A stretch of DNA of 64,000 nt from BJGV01 sp964196335 (GTDB lineage: Bacteria; Pseudomonadota; Gammaproteobacteria; Burkholderiales; Nitrosomonadaceae). Positions 9,298-18,041 of this stretch are shown in pieces (position 1 is the stretch's first letter; the number at the start of each line of letters is the position of its first letter). The notes beneath the pieces were generated by a model. It did not search any database, was not told where the DNA came from, and saw only the letters and a program-made list of their open reading frames with translations. A program made the position numbers and the translations under genes. The stretch spans positions 806,001 through 870,000 of the forward strand of contig OZ250175.1 of the NCBI GenBank assembly GCA_965238155.1. The letters run 5' to 3'.

Positions 9298-10257
9298 ATG
9301 AACGATAACGATAACGATAACGATAACGATAATAATAGTGGTGAGATCGAAGCAGAGACAGAGGTAGAGTCTGCAGAGAAAACACAAAGTATCGGCCAGG
9401 TGCTTCAAGTGGCACGTTTGGCCCAGGTTATGAGTACTCAGGATATAGCGCGGCAATTACGACTATCTGAGAAGCAGGTCACAGCAATTGAAGAGGATGA
9501 TCACAGCAAATTCCCAAATCAAACTTTTTTGCGTGGTTTTATTCGGAATTATGCAAAACTCGTGCGAGAAGACACTGAGGAATTTTCACAATTGTTACAA
9601 CAAACTTTCCCGCCTGTTTCCGCAAAGGCTATTTCATACCCGGTGGATGGTACCCTGTTCACACCTGATCATAAGCAGTCAAGGGGCAATATAATAATAA
9701 TATTGGTTGCGGTTTTGGTTTCATTGTTATTAATTTATGAGGTTTATCGAAGTGGAGGGGATGACCATCAAACAGATACAAATATTGAAAATGGAACTAT
9801 AGATGAGACTACAATTCAATTTGAAACTGAAGTTGAACAGGCGCCAAAGGATGACCAAAATCAATTACCATCTGTGATCAATTCTAATGGTTCCAATTTT
9901 ACTTCGCTTGCTGAGGGAGCTGGAACAGACCAACAGAAGAGTGATAATACAGATAAGAAACAGCATGTTAAGACAGTGTCAGAGGTAGAAAATAAACCGG
10001 TAAAGAAGGAGGGTGAGCGTGCTCTCCGTTTTATGTTTAATGAAGATTCATGGGTTGAAGTTAAGGACGCAGAAGGCAAGAGGGTTTTTTCGCAGATTAG
10101 TCCCGGCAATACGGAGAAAACAGTATATGGTAGGCCACCTTTTTCTCTGACGATCGGGAATGCTGCTAATGTCAAGCTGGTTTACAATGCTAAGCCTGTG
10201 GATTTAATGCCACACACTAGTAAACATGGGGGAGTGGCACGTTTATCACTCGATTAG
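9298..10257 (+). CDS. rodZ: Cytoskeletal HTH membrane protein RodZ
   Basis: Links MreB filaments to the membrane and helps maintain rod shape. It has 319 residues. Residues 1-12 are an Asp-Asn repeat (MNDNDNDNDNDN) encoded by five copies of AACGAT. A cro/C1-type HTH domain covers about residues 30-100 (STQDIARQLRLSEKQVTAIEEDD). One transmembrane segment spans about 131-151 (IIIILVAVLVSLLLIYEVY). An acidic/Gln-rich linker follows, then a C-terminal DUF4115-type periplasmic domain from about 238. It starts two bases after the pilF stop, so it is probably cotranscribed. The Asp-Asn leader is unusual and lies outside the HTH fold. Confidence 0.93.
   Translation: MNDNDNDNDNDNNSGEIEAETEVESAEKTQSIGQVLQVARLAQVMSTQDIARQLRLSEKQVTAIEEDDHSKFPNQTFLRGFIRNYAKLVREDTEEFSQLLQQTFPPVSAKAISYPVDGTLFTPDHKQSRGNIIIILVAVLVSLLLIYEVYRSGGDDHQTDTNIENGTIDETTIQFETEVEQAPKDDQNQLPSVINSNGSNFTSLAEGAGTDQQKSDNTDKKQHVKTVSEVENKPVKKEGERALRFMFNEDSWVEVKDAEGKRVFSQISPGNTEKTVYGRPPFSLTIGNAANVKLVYNAKPVDLMPHTSKHGGVARLSLD
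9301..9330 (+). repeat. Hexanucleotide tandem repeat (AACGAT)x5 inside rodZ
   Basis: Five exact copies of AACGAT directly follow the rodZ start codon and encode Asn-Asp pairs, followed by AATAATAGT. Six-base units keep the frame, so slippage would change only the length of the acidic leader. Confidence 0.95.
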
Positions 10258-10290
10258 AATTTTCACGATTATAAAATTTTCGTACTTATC

Positions 10291-11538
10291 ATGACTACAT
10301 CACAAGATAATATAAATAAACACAGAAGTAGTGTCGGAGTTCGGATTGGCAAAGTCATTGTGGGTGGCGGTGCGCCAGTAGTAGTACAGTCTATGACTAA
10401 CACTGCTACGGAAGACGTATCTGCAACCGTATCACAAGTGGCCCAGCTTGCGCGCGCAGGTTCTGAATTAGTGCGAATAACAGTCAATACTGCAGCGGCA
10501 GCAAAAGTTGTATCAGCTATTCGTAACCATCTTGATGATATGGATTGTCATGTACCGCTAGTGGGGGATTTTCATTTTAACGGTCATAAACTTTTGACTG
10601 CATATCCTGATTGTGCGCAGGCATTGGCTAAGTATCGGATTAATCCTGGCAACGTAGGGCATGGCAAGAAGCGTGATGAACAATTTGCAACTATGATTGA
10701 AACAGCATGTAAATATGGCAAGCCTGTAAGGATTGGTGTCAACTGGGGTAGTCTGGATCCTGAGTTGCTTGCTCGTATAATGGATAAAAATGCGGAGTCT
10801 TCAGAGCCGAAAGATGCTGGTTACGTGATGCGTGAAGCATTGATTACCTCAGCTCTGGAGAGTGCTGCCAAAGCAGAAGAAATAGGACTGAGTCGTGACC
10901 ATATCATTTTATCTTGTAAGGTAAGTAGTGTGCAGGATTTAATTTCAGTTTATCGGGATCTGGCCGCATGCTGTGATTATGCGCTGCATTTAGGATTGAC
11001 TGAAGCAGGAATGGGTTCTAAAGGCATTGTTGCTTCTACCGCAGCTTTGTCAGTGTTATTACAGGAGGGTATTGGCGATACCATTCGTATATCACTTACA
11101 CCAGAACCAGGCGGGGATCGTGCCCGTGAGGTAGTAGTAGCTCAGGAAATTCTGCAGACTATGGGATTGCGTGCATTTGCACCAATGGTAGCAGCATGCC
11201 CGGGTTGTGGACGAACGACCAGCACATATTTTCAAGAGCTTGCAGAGAATATTCAAAGCTATGTGCGCGATCAAATGATTGTATGGCGCGAGCAATACGA
11301 TGGTGTGGAGAACATGACATTAGCTGTAATGGGTTGTGTAGTTAATGGTCCCGGTGAGAGCAAACATGCAAATATAGGTATTAGTTTGCCAGGTTCTGGA
11401 GAGAGGCCGGTTGCGCCAGTTTTTGTAGACGGCCAGAAATCAGTTACTCTGAAAGGCGATAATATTGCTGGTGAGTTTCGTGAGATCGTAGATAAGTACG
11501 TACAGACAAAATACCAAAAGAAAGTAGCTAATGGCTAG
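10291..11538 (+). CDS. ispG: 4-hydroxy-3-methylbut-2-enyl-diphosphate synthase
   Basis: Penultimate enzyme of the MEP isoprenoid pathway: reduces MEcPP to HMBPP with a [4Fe-4S] cluster. It has 415 residues, the long proteobacterial form with an internal insertion. The cluster ligands are C303 and C306 (CPGCGR) and C349 (GCVVNGPGE), with the conserved Glu356 as fourth ligand. The ATG at 10291 fits the family N-terminus (NKHRSSVGVRIGKV). Its 3' end overlaps hisS by 8 bases, indicating one operon. IPP made here would feed hopanoid and quinone synthesis; hpnD lies further right in the window. Confidence 0.98.
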   Translation: MTTSQDNINKHRSSVGVRIGKVIVGGGAPVVVQSMTNTATEDVSATVSQVAQLARAGSELVRITVNTAAAAKVVSAIRNHLDDMDCHVPLVGDFHFNGHKLLTAYPDCAQALAKYRINPGNVGHGKKRDEQFATMIETACKYGKPVRIGVNWGSLDPELLARIMDKNAESSEPKDAGYVMREALITSALESAAKAEEIGLSRDHIILSCKVSSVQDLISVYRDLAACCDYALHLGLTEAGMGSKGIVASTAALSVLLQEGIGDTIRISLTPEPGGDRAREVVVAQEILQTMGLRAFAPMVAACPGCGRTTSTYFQELAENIQSYVRDQMIVWREQYDGVENMTLAVMGCVVNGPGESKHANIGISLPGSGERPVAPVFVDGQKSVTLKGDNIAGEFREIVDKYVQTKYQKKVANG

Positions 11539-12793
11539 AAGCATTCAGGCTGTTCGTGGGATGAACGATATTCTGCCCGATCAGGAGCATATTTGGGATT
11601 ATTTTGAGCAGACTATTCGCAAATGGATGGCAGTCTATGGTTATAAAAACATTCGTATGCCAATTGTTGAGCATACTGATTTGTTTGTTTGTTCTATAGG
11701 TGAAGTAACTGATATTGTTGAGAAGGAGATGTATACCTTTCTTGATCATCTGAACGGAGACAGCTTAACACTACGACCTGAAGGTACAGCTTCTTGTGTG
11801 CGTGCGGCACTGGAACATAACTTACTGTATACGGGGCCACAAAGATTATACTATTCAGGCCCGATGTTCCGGCATGAGCGTCCGCAGAAGGGTAGATATC
11901 GTCAATTTCATCAGGTAGGTGTTGAGGCGTTAGGGTATCCCGGACCCGATATTGACGCAGAGCTAATTGTCATGTGTGCAGATTTATGGGAAAGGTTGGG
12001 TATTTCTGATGTGCGCCTACAAATTAGTACCCTGGGTAGTATTGAGTCGCGTAAATTGCATAGATCCAGATTAATCGAATACCTGGAGAAAAACTTAGAT
12101 TATCTCGATGAAGATGCCCGTAGGCGACTATACAGAAATCCATTAAGGGTACTCGACAGCAAAAATCCGGAAATGCAGCAAATCATTAATGATGCTCCAG
12201 GAATACTGGAAAGCCTGGATAAAGATTCACTTAGGCATTTTGAGGAGTTACAACATATACTGGTTGATCAGGGAATTAAATTTGAAATTAATCCCAGGCT
12301 GGTAAGAGGCTTGGATTATTACAATCGAACTGTATTTGAATGGGTCACTGAAAGGCTAGGCGCACAGGGTACAATATGTGCCGGAGGTCGATATGATGAT
12401 TTAGTTGAGCAGATTGGCGGCAAGCCAACACCGGCCTGTGGCTTTGCAATGGGTGTAGAGCGTCTGTTAGCTTTGATTGTAGAGCATGGGAAAGAGATAG
12501 CAGGTTCTCCTCCTGATGCTTACGTGATACATCAAGGTGAGGCCACAGATGGGCCTGCCTGGAAAACAGTAAGTTACTTACGTGATCAGGGACTCAATGT
12601 CATCCTGCATTGCGGAGGTGGTAATTTTAAGACACAGATGAGAAAAGCAGATGCCAGCGGAGCACGTTTCGCTGTCATTATCGGAGAGGATGAAGTAAAG
12701 GATAAAGTAATAAGTGTTAAGTCTCTGCGAGAAAAGGTAACGCAAGTAAAGATAGGGTTGCTAGAAGCAGTAGAATTAATCAAAGGTATTTGA
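11531..12793 (+). CDS. hisS: Histidyl-tRNA synthetase
   Basis: Class II aminoacyl-tRNA synthetase charging tRNA-His. It has 420 residues, the usual length. Motif 2 is visible as FRHERPQKGRYRQFHQ, the histidine-specific motifs as LVRGLDYYNRTVFEW and GGRYDDLVEQIGG, and motif 3 as GFAMGVERLL. The C-terminal anticodon-binding domain follows from about residue 325. It starts inside the end of ispG, and the next gene follows after 35 bases. Confidence 0.98.
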   Translation: MARSIQAVRGMNDILPDQEHIWDYFEQTIRKWMAVYGYKNIRMPIVEHTDLFVCSIGEVTDIVEKEMYTFLDHLNGDSLTLRPEGTASCVRAALEHNLLYTGPQRLYYSGPMFRHERPQKGRYRQFHQVGVEALGYPGPDIDAELIVMCADLWERLGISDVRLQISTLGSIESRKLHRSRLIEYLEKNLDYLDEDARRRLYRNPLRVLDSKNPEMQQIINDAPGILESLDKDSLRHFEELQHILVDQGIKFEINPRLVRGLDYYNRTVFEWVTERLGAQGTICAGGRYDDLVEQIGGKPTPACGFAMGVERLLALIVEHGKEIAGSPPDAYVIHQGEATDGPAWKTVSYLRDQGLNVILHCGGGNFKTQMRKADASGARFAVIIGEDEVKDKVISVKSLREKVTQVKIGLLEAVELIKGI

Positions 12794-12828
12794 GTCAGAA
12801 ATATTTTTCAATTTAGTTAGGAAGCAAG

Positions 12829-13458
12829 ATGGCAACATATGATCTGGAAGAGCAGGAAAAAATAGATGGTTTGAAATCCTGGTGGGAGGTTTATGGAACA
12901 CTGGCGATAATAATTGTGGCAACTTTTGTTGCTGGAATGTTTGGTACTCAGGCATGGAAGTATTACCAGAAACAACAGTCTGATCAGACAGTAGAATTAT
13001 TCATTTCTTTGCAGGGAATTGATGAGAGCGGGGACTCCGAGAAAATAAGAGATGCAGCTCGTTTACTGACTGAGAGTTTTCCGGGTAGTGGTTATGCATC
13101 ACGTGCCGCACTAATTTCAGCACGGGCCAGTATTGATGCAAAAGATATGAAGAATGCCAGGAACCAATTACAATGGGTGCTGGTCAATACTGAAGAAATT
13201 GAGTTAAAGGATATTGCGCGACTAAGGTTAGCTGGCTTGTTATTGGATGAGAAAAAGCATGATGAAGCATTGAAATTGCTAGAAAGTAAACACAGTGAAT
13301 TTTTTGATAGCTTCTATGGGGATCTAAAAGGAGATGTTTTTGCCGATAAGGGCAGCATTTCAGAAGCACGCGCCGCGTATAAAATGGCAATGAGTAAGAT
13401 TGATAAAAAAGAGACTCGCTTTAAAATCATTCAGATGAAACTTGATGCATTGAAGTAG
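12829..13458 (+). CDS. yfgM: YfgM-like membrane-anchored TPR protein
   Basis: A 209-residue protein with a cytoplasmic leader (MATYDLEEQEKIDGLKSWW), one transmembrane helix at about residues 24-45, and a periplasmic TPR-like region. This is the YfgM/ancillary SecYEG-translocon family, which interacts with PpiD and periplasmic chaperones in Escherichia coli; ppiD is also encoded in this window at 34.1 kb. The position between hisS and bamB is the conserved one. A clear AGGAAG ribosome site precedes the ATG. The bamB ATG starts 8 bases after its stop. Confidence 0.9.
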   Translation: MATYDLEEQEKIDGLKSWWEVYGTLAIIIVATFVAGMFGTQAWKYYQKQQSDQTVELFISLQGIDESGDSEKIRDAARLLTESFPGSGYASRAALISARASIDAKDMKNARNQLQWVLVNTEEIELKDIARLRLAGLLLDEKKHDEALKLLESKHSEFFDSFYGDLKGDVFADKGSISEARAAYKMAMSKIDKKETRFKIIQMKLDALK

Positions 13459-13465
13459 TAAAGTA

Positions 13466-15112
13466 ATGGCTATAAATAAACCTGTATTAAGTGTTGTATA
13501 TACCATATTGCGGTATGTCTATTTGGTTCCCTTTGTGATTACATTTGTCGGATGTACAAGTGTAGGTAATTTGTTTGACTATGGTACTAAAGACAATTCA
13601 GAGTCAGTCACTCAATCCGATAGTGAAGACACTTCATCTAATTTGGATCAGGATGCCCCGTCCGGTAACAAAAATACAAGTTCAGGCTTAATTAAGTATA
13701 TGCTGGATGATGGCTCAGAAACAAAGCCTATTGCTGAGGCTTCAGATTCGGAGGAAGTTGCCAGTGTTCCTCCGTTATGGGAGGGAAGTGTTGGTGGTGA
13801 TACCAGTTACTATGATGAATTTTCAGCGCGGGATGCGGTTGATGATGTAATCAGCCTTACTTACCCAGTTGGAGTAAGTGTGACAGGAACAACGGCATTG
13901 GTGCCTGCATTTGATAATGATGCAATATACGCAGCATCTTCAGCCGGAAATATTACGCGTTTTGATCCTGTTACAGGAGATGAAGTCTGGAGTATTGACA
14001 CTAAGCATAGACTATCCGGCGGGGTAGGAGCAAGTGAGGGTGTAATTCTGGTAGGAACTTTCAAGGGAGAAATCCTGGCATATGATGCTAATGGCAATCA
14101 ATTGTGGGAATCACAGGTAACCAGTGAAGTGTTAAGCCCGCCGCAAGTGGATAATGGTGTGGTGGTGGTACGCACCGGAGAGGGTAGAATTTTTGGCCTG
14201 GACGCAGCTGATGGAAAACGTAAATGGGTTTATCAGGGCTCTACCCCTTCTCTCACTGTTCGGAGTTTTGCCGGAGTCCTTGTTAAAGGAGGAGGAGTAT
14301 TTGCCGGGTTTCCCGGAGGAAAACTTGTGGCAATAAAATTATCTAATGGCAAAGTAGGATGGGAGGCTGCCGTATCAAAACCACGAGGTGTGACAGAACT
14401 CGAACGCATTACGGATGTCACCAGCCTGCCGGTAGTAGATGATCAGCAGATATGTGCAGTTGCTTATAAAGGCCGTGTTTCATGCTTTGAGGTCTTGACC
14501 GGCAATCCGATTTGGACGCGGGAAGTGTCAAGTAGTGCGGGCCTTACTATGGATAATAAATATGTTTATGTAAGTGATGATGACGGTGCTGTGGTTGCCT
14601 ATGATAAAAATAACGGAACTGTCATATGGAAGAAAAAGATACCTAAAAGAGAGGTCAAAAGGTTTGCCAATTTTAGCTGGGTTGATCCGAGTGGAGATCG
14701 TGGCAGTACAGTTGAGAATCAGTACTCCGGAGATGAATCCAATTATTGGGACTTCCTGAAGGATTATGACTTGGATAGTGACGATAATCCGGAAGATGAC
14801 TGGGAAAAAAGTGACAGGCCTGACGTACGGGGCGGAGGCAGTGGGTTTTTAGGGAAATATATAACGAATATAGCAGGAGGTGGTGGTGCGAGAGCCCTGA
14901 TCAATAAATTATCTGCACCTTTTGTTTATGGTTCTCAGGTAGTGGTAGGAGATTCTCAGGGTTTTGTAACAGTCCTGAAGAATGATGATGGTTCTATCGT
15001 CTCTCAATCTGAGACTGATGGGGGTGCGATCCTCACTCGTCCTGAGCATGTGCCTAATGGCCTGGTAGTGCAAACTATTAATGGCGGGCTTTACGCATTC
15101 GGCATGCAGTAG
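13466..15112 (+). CDS. bamB: Outer membrane assembly lipoprotein BamB, enlarged
   Basis: Beta-propeller lipoprotein of the BAM complex that inserts outer-membrane proteins. The signal peptide ends at Cys30 (ITFVGCTS). PQQ-like propeller blades are recognisable (GDEVWSIDTKHRLSGGV, GKRKWVYQG, GNPIWTREVSSSAGL, ending GGLYAFGMQ). At 548 residues it is about 150 longer than typical BamB. The excess is in two low-complexity acidic stretches: an Asp/Ser-rich linker at about residues 38-110 after the lipid anchor, and an insertion at about 395-480 rich in Asp, Ser and Gly, placed in a late blade where relatives have a short loop. Both stay in frame and the propeller resumes normally afterwards. It lies directly downstream of yfgM, the normal context. 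Confidence 0.93.
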   Translation: MAINKPVLSVVYTILRYVYLVPFVITFVGCTSVGNLFDYGTKDNSESVTQSDSEDTSSNLDQDAPSGNKNTSSGLIKYMLDDGSETKPIAEASDSEEVASVPPLWEGSVGGDTSYYDEFSARDAVDDVISLTYPVGVSVTGTTALVPAFDNDAIYAASSAGNITRFDPVTGDEVWSIDTKHRLSGGVGASEGVILVGTFKGEILAYDANGNQLWESQVTSEVLSPPQVDNGVVVVRTGEGRIFGLDAADGKRKWVYQGSTPSLTVRSFAGVLVKGGGVFAGFPGGKLVAIKLSNGKVGWEAAVSKPRGVTELERITDVTSLPVVDDQQICAVAYKGRVSCFEVLTGNPIWTREVSSSAGLTMDNKYVYVSDDDGAVVAYDKNNGTVIWKKKIPKREVKRFANFSWVDPSGDRGSTVENQYSGDESNYWDFLKDYDLDSDDNPEDDWEKSDRPDVRGGGSGFLGKYITNIAGGGGARALINKLSAPFVYGSQVVVGDSQGFVTVLKNDDGSIVSQSETDGGAILTRPEHVPNGLVVQTINGGLYAFGMQ

Positions 15113-15204
15113 AATCAATTCGATAAAATCATTCGGTATAGAAAATAACTTTCTTTTTTTAGGAGAAAAGAGGCTGGTATTCTCTATAGTAATAATTTGA
15201 AACC

Positions 15205-16605
15205 ATGATACCTATCCTCGTATTAATTGGTCGGCCCAATGTTGGCAAATCAACTCTTTTTAATCGGTTAACCTGTAGCCGTGATGCGATTGTTGCAAAC
15301 ATCCCGGGACTGACACGTGATCGTCACTATGGTCACGGCAAATTAGGTGGCAAATCATATTTGGTAGTGGACACAGGTGGTTTCGAGCCCGTAATAAAGG
15401 AAGGGATACTGCATGAAATGGCAATTCAGACACTGCAAGCGGTGGATGAGGCTGATGTAGTGTTGTTTATTGTCGATGCAAGACAGGGGCTAACATCACA
15501 AGATAAAATTATTACTAAGCAGCTCAGAAAAACAGGAAGAAAAATTATTCTAACAGTGAACAAAACTGAAGGAATGGCAGCAGCTGTTATTACTGCTGAG
15601 TTTCACGAACTGGGTCTGGGTGTGCCCTGCGCTGTTTCTGCTGCTCATGGGGACAATGTTAGTGAGTTAATAGATCTGGCACTGGTAAACTTTCCTGAGC
15701 AACAAATAGATATAGAAGAAAATAAACACCCAAAGATTGCCGTAATAGGGCGACCTAATGTTGGAAAATCCACATTGATAAATACATTGTTAGGGGAGGA
15801 CCGTGTAATTACTTTTGATCAGCCCGGGACTACCCGCGATAGTATCAGTATTGATTTTGAGCGTAACAAGCGTCAATACACTTTGATTGATACTGCTGGG
15901 TTACGTCGTCGTGGCAGGGTTCTGGAGACAATAGAGAAATTTTCAGTAATCAAAACCTTACAAACCGTAGAAAATGCCAATGTGGTAGTGCTTGTAGTGG
16001 ACGGAGGAAGCGAAATTTCTGAACAGGATGCACATATAGCCGGATTTATACTAGAGGCAGGGCGTGCGGTAGTATTAGTAGTAAATAAATGGGATGGACT
16101 GGATAATTATCAACGTGAAACTATCAAGCGTGAGGTTTCGAGGAAACTTGCGTTTCTCCTGGGTTTTACCAGATTGCATTATATTTCTGCATTGCAAGGT
16201 AGTGGTATGAAGGGGTTATTTCCTTCCATTGATTCCGCATATGCAGCCGCAATGATAAAGTTATCAACCCCAAAGCTTACGCGAGTACTTTTAGCAGCGG
16301 TAGAAAAACAGCCGCCACCACGTTCTGGTATGTATCGCCCCAAGCTACGATATGCTCATCAAGGTGGTTCCAATCCACCATTGATAATAATTCATGGCAG
16401 TGCTCTTAAATATGTAACGAAAACATATCAGCGTTATCTGGAAAATATTTTTCGTACAACATTCAAACTAGAGGGTACTCCATTACGGGTTGAGTTCAAA
16501 ACGAGCCATAACCCCTATGCGGATAAAAAACCTGTGCCACTTAGTGAGGCCGAAGAGAAACGTCTTCATCGTCGTCGTCGGAGTAGTAGAAAGAGATATG
16601 GCTAA
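15205..16605 (+). CDS. der: Ribosome-assembly GTPase Der (EngA)
   Basis: Double GTPase needed for 50S subunit assembly. It has 466 residues with two GTPase domains, each with a GRPNVGKST P-loop (near residues 9-17 and about 183-191), followed by a KH-like C-terminal domain and a basic tail (HRRRRSSRKRYG). The first domain has NKTEG at the G4 position, the second the canonical NKWDG. Der ends the forward run that began with ndk. The convergent apaG follows, and the hfq/hflX genes often found next to der in betaproteobacteria are absent here. Confidence 0.98.
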   Translation: MIPILVLIGRPNVGKSTLFNRLTCSRDAIVANIPGLTRDRHYGHGKLGGKSYLVVDTGGFEPVIKEGILHEMAIQTLQAVDEADVVLFIVDARQGLTSQDKIITKQLRKTGRKIILTVNKTEGMAAAVITAEFHELGLGVPCAVSAAHGDNVSELIDLALVNFPEQQIDIEENKHPKIAVIGRPNVGKSTLINTLLGEDRVITFDQPGTTRDSISIDFERNKRQYTLIDTAGLRRRGRVLETIEKFSVIKTLQTVENANVVVLVVDGGSEISEQDAHIAGFILEAGRAVVLVVNKWDGLDNYQRETIKREVSRKLAFLLGFTRLHYISALQGSGMKGLFPSIDSAYAAAMIKLSTPKLTRVLLAAVEKQPPPRSGMYRPKLRYAHQGGSNPPLIIIHGSALKYVTKTYQRYLENIFRTTFKLEGTPLRVEFKTSHNPYADKKPVPLSEAEEKRLHRRRRSSRKRYG

Positions 16606-16631
16606 TACTAAGTTAGTAGTTAAATAAAATT

Positions 16632-16680
16632 TAGAAGTCGTTTTAGACTTATTTCTATGTGAATAGAAGTCTATTTAGAC
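16632..16680 (+). repeat. Imperfect 17-base direct repeat forming small hairpins after der
   Basis: Two copies, 16632-16648 and 16664-16680, share TAGAAGTC-NN-TTTAGAC (15 of 17 identical), offset by 32 bases. Each copy can fold on itself (AAGTC/GACTT in the first, GTCT/AGAC in the second). It lies in the 134-base gap between convergent der and apaG. It could aid transcript ending or RNA stability, but there is no clean U-tract, so it is not called a terminator. Confidence 0.6.
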
Positions 16681-16739
16681 CTTTCTCCTGGGTTTTTATA
16701 TTGTTTGTAACTCTTCCGACCGGAAGTTAAGGGTAATCT

Positions 16740-17123
16740 TTAATGCAGAGTTCTCGGTACACTCAGAGTAAATTCTGGAATTGACGCATCGAAACGGAGA
16801 CCATCCTCAGCAACCATCTGGTAGCTACCTTTCATTGAGCCAACAGGGGAAGAGATGGCAGTACCACTTGTGTATTCAAAACTGTCTCCGGGTTTTAGCA
16901 GTGGTTGTTCACCTACTACACCTAATCCACGTACCTCCTGGACGTCGTTCCCTCCGTCTGCAATAATCCAGTGTCGACTGATAAGCTGAGCTGCAACCAT
17001 ACCAGTATTTGCAATGGTAATGGTGTACGCGAAGACATAACGATCCAAAGTCTCATCCGACTGTTCAGGCAGATAGGAAGTACGTACGATTACGTTAATC
17101 TCATATTTTTTGTCTTCAACCAT
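16740..17123 (-). CDS. apaG: ApaG (DUF525) domain protein
   Basis: Small single-domain beta-sandwich protein of about 127 residues from the ApaG family; its biochemical role is poorly defined. Family hallmarks are YLPEQSDETLDRYVFAYTITIAN, LISRHWIIADG, EVRGLGVVGEQP and PVGSMKGSYQMV. I chose ATG 17123 (MVEDKKYEINV), which fits family starts; an in-frame GTG at 17138 would add five residues, and neither has a strong ribosome site. It is divergent from rpe, a common betaproteobacterial arrangement. Confidence 0.92.
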   Translation of the reverse strand: MVEDKKYEINVIVRTSYLPEQSDETLDRYVFAYTITIANTGMVAAQLISRHWIIADGGNDVQEVRGLGVVGEQPLLKPGDSFEYTSGTAISSPVGSMKGSYQMVAEDGLRFDASIPEFTLSVPRTLH

Positions 17124-17288
17124 ATCAGTATTGCACACTATTTTCAGCGTTACAGCAAGGGTAGTGTCTATGAAACATATCTTTACACTGGGATTAAAGT
17201 GCGAATATTATCATATTGAGTTGAAGTTGATAGCATTAGAGATCCTTTTGCGGTTAAAATGGCGTTCCTGATTCTGAGGGATATATTC

Positions 17289-17972
17289 ATGGCCAATTAC
17301 CTTATTGCTCCAAGTATTCTTTCTGCAAACTTTGCCAAATTGGGTGAAGAAATTACCGATGTTATCGATTCGGGCACAGATATTATTCATTTTGATGTGA
17401 TGGATAATCATTATGTTCCTAACCTGACGATTGGGCCTCTTGTATGTGAAGCAATTCGTCCACTGACAGACGCAACTATTGATGTACACCTGATGGTAGA
17501 ACCGGTAGATCGAATTATCCCTGATTTCGCAAAAGCAGGAGCGAACATTATTTCATTTCATCCTGAAGCATCCAGACATATAGACCGTACCATTGGTCTT
17601 ATTAAGGAGCAGGGCTGCAAGGCTGGCATGGTATTTAATCCCGCTACACCTTTACACTTTCTTGACCATGTGTTGGACAAACTTGATCTTGTCTTAATTA
17701 TGTCAGTTAATCCTGGTTTCGGTGGACAGAAGTTTATTCTTGAGGCACTAAATAAGCTAAAAGTGGTACGAAAGCGTATTGATGCGGGTAATAAGGAGAT
17801 ATTGCTGGAAATCGATGGTGGGGTGAAAGTAGATAATATTGCTGAGATTGCTCGTGCTGGGGCAGATACCTTCGTTGCTGGCTCTGCAATTTATGGGGCT
17901 GGTAAAAATGAAGATCCTCATCGATATGATACGGTAGTATCTGCATTAAGAGCAGAACTAGCCAAGGTCTAG
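17289..17972 (+). CDS. rpe: Ribulose-phosphate 3-epimerase
   Basis: Interconverts ribulose-5-phosphate and xylulose-5-phosphate in the pentose phosphate and Calvin cycles. It is a TIM barrel of 227 residues. Metal and active-site motifs are HFDVMDNHYVPN (His and Asp ligands), VHLMV, MSVNPGFGGQKF and EIDGGV. ATG 17289 is preferred over an upstream in-frame start because the family begins ANYLIAPSILSANF and a GAGGG site sits 7 bases upstream. It is followed by gph, which forms a pair with it in many proteobacteria. Confidence 0.98.
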   Translation: MANYLIAPSILSANFAKLGEEITDVIDSGTDIIHFDVMDNHYVPNLTIGPLVCEAIRPLTDATIDVHLMVEPVDRIIPDFAKAGANIISFHPEASRHIDRTIGLIKEQGCKAGMVFNPATPLHFLDHVLDKLDLVLIMSVNPGFGGQKFILEALNKLKVVRKRIDAGNKEILLEIDGGVKVDNIAEIARAGADTFVAGSAIYGAGKNEDPHRYDTVVSALRAELAKV

Positions 17973-18041
17973 TCACAGTTAATTTTTGAAAGAACTTAAA
18001 GTTATTTTTCTTTCGTTTTATAAGAGAGAGAATTACGTAGA

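Noticed and set aside
17984..18025. AT-rich hairpin after rpe as terminator
   Set aside because: The stem is short and interrupted, and gph follows closely in the same direction.
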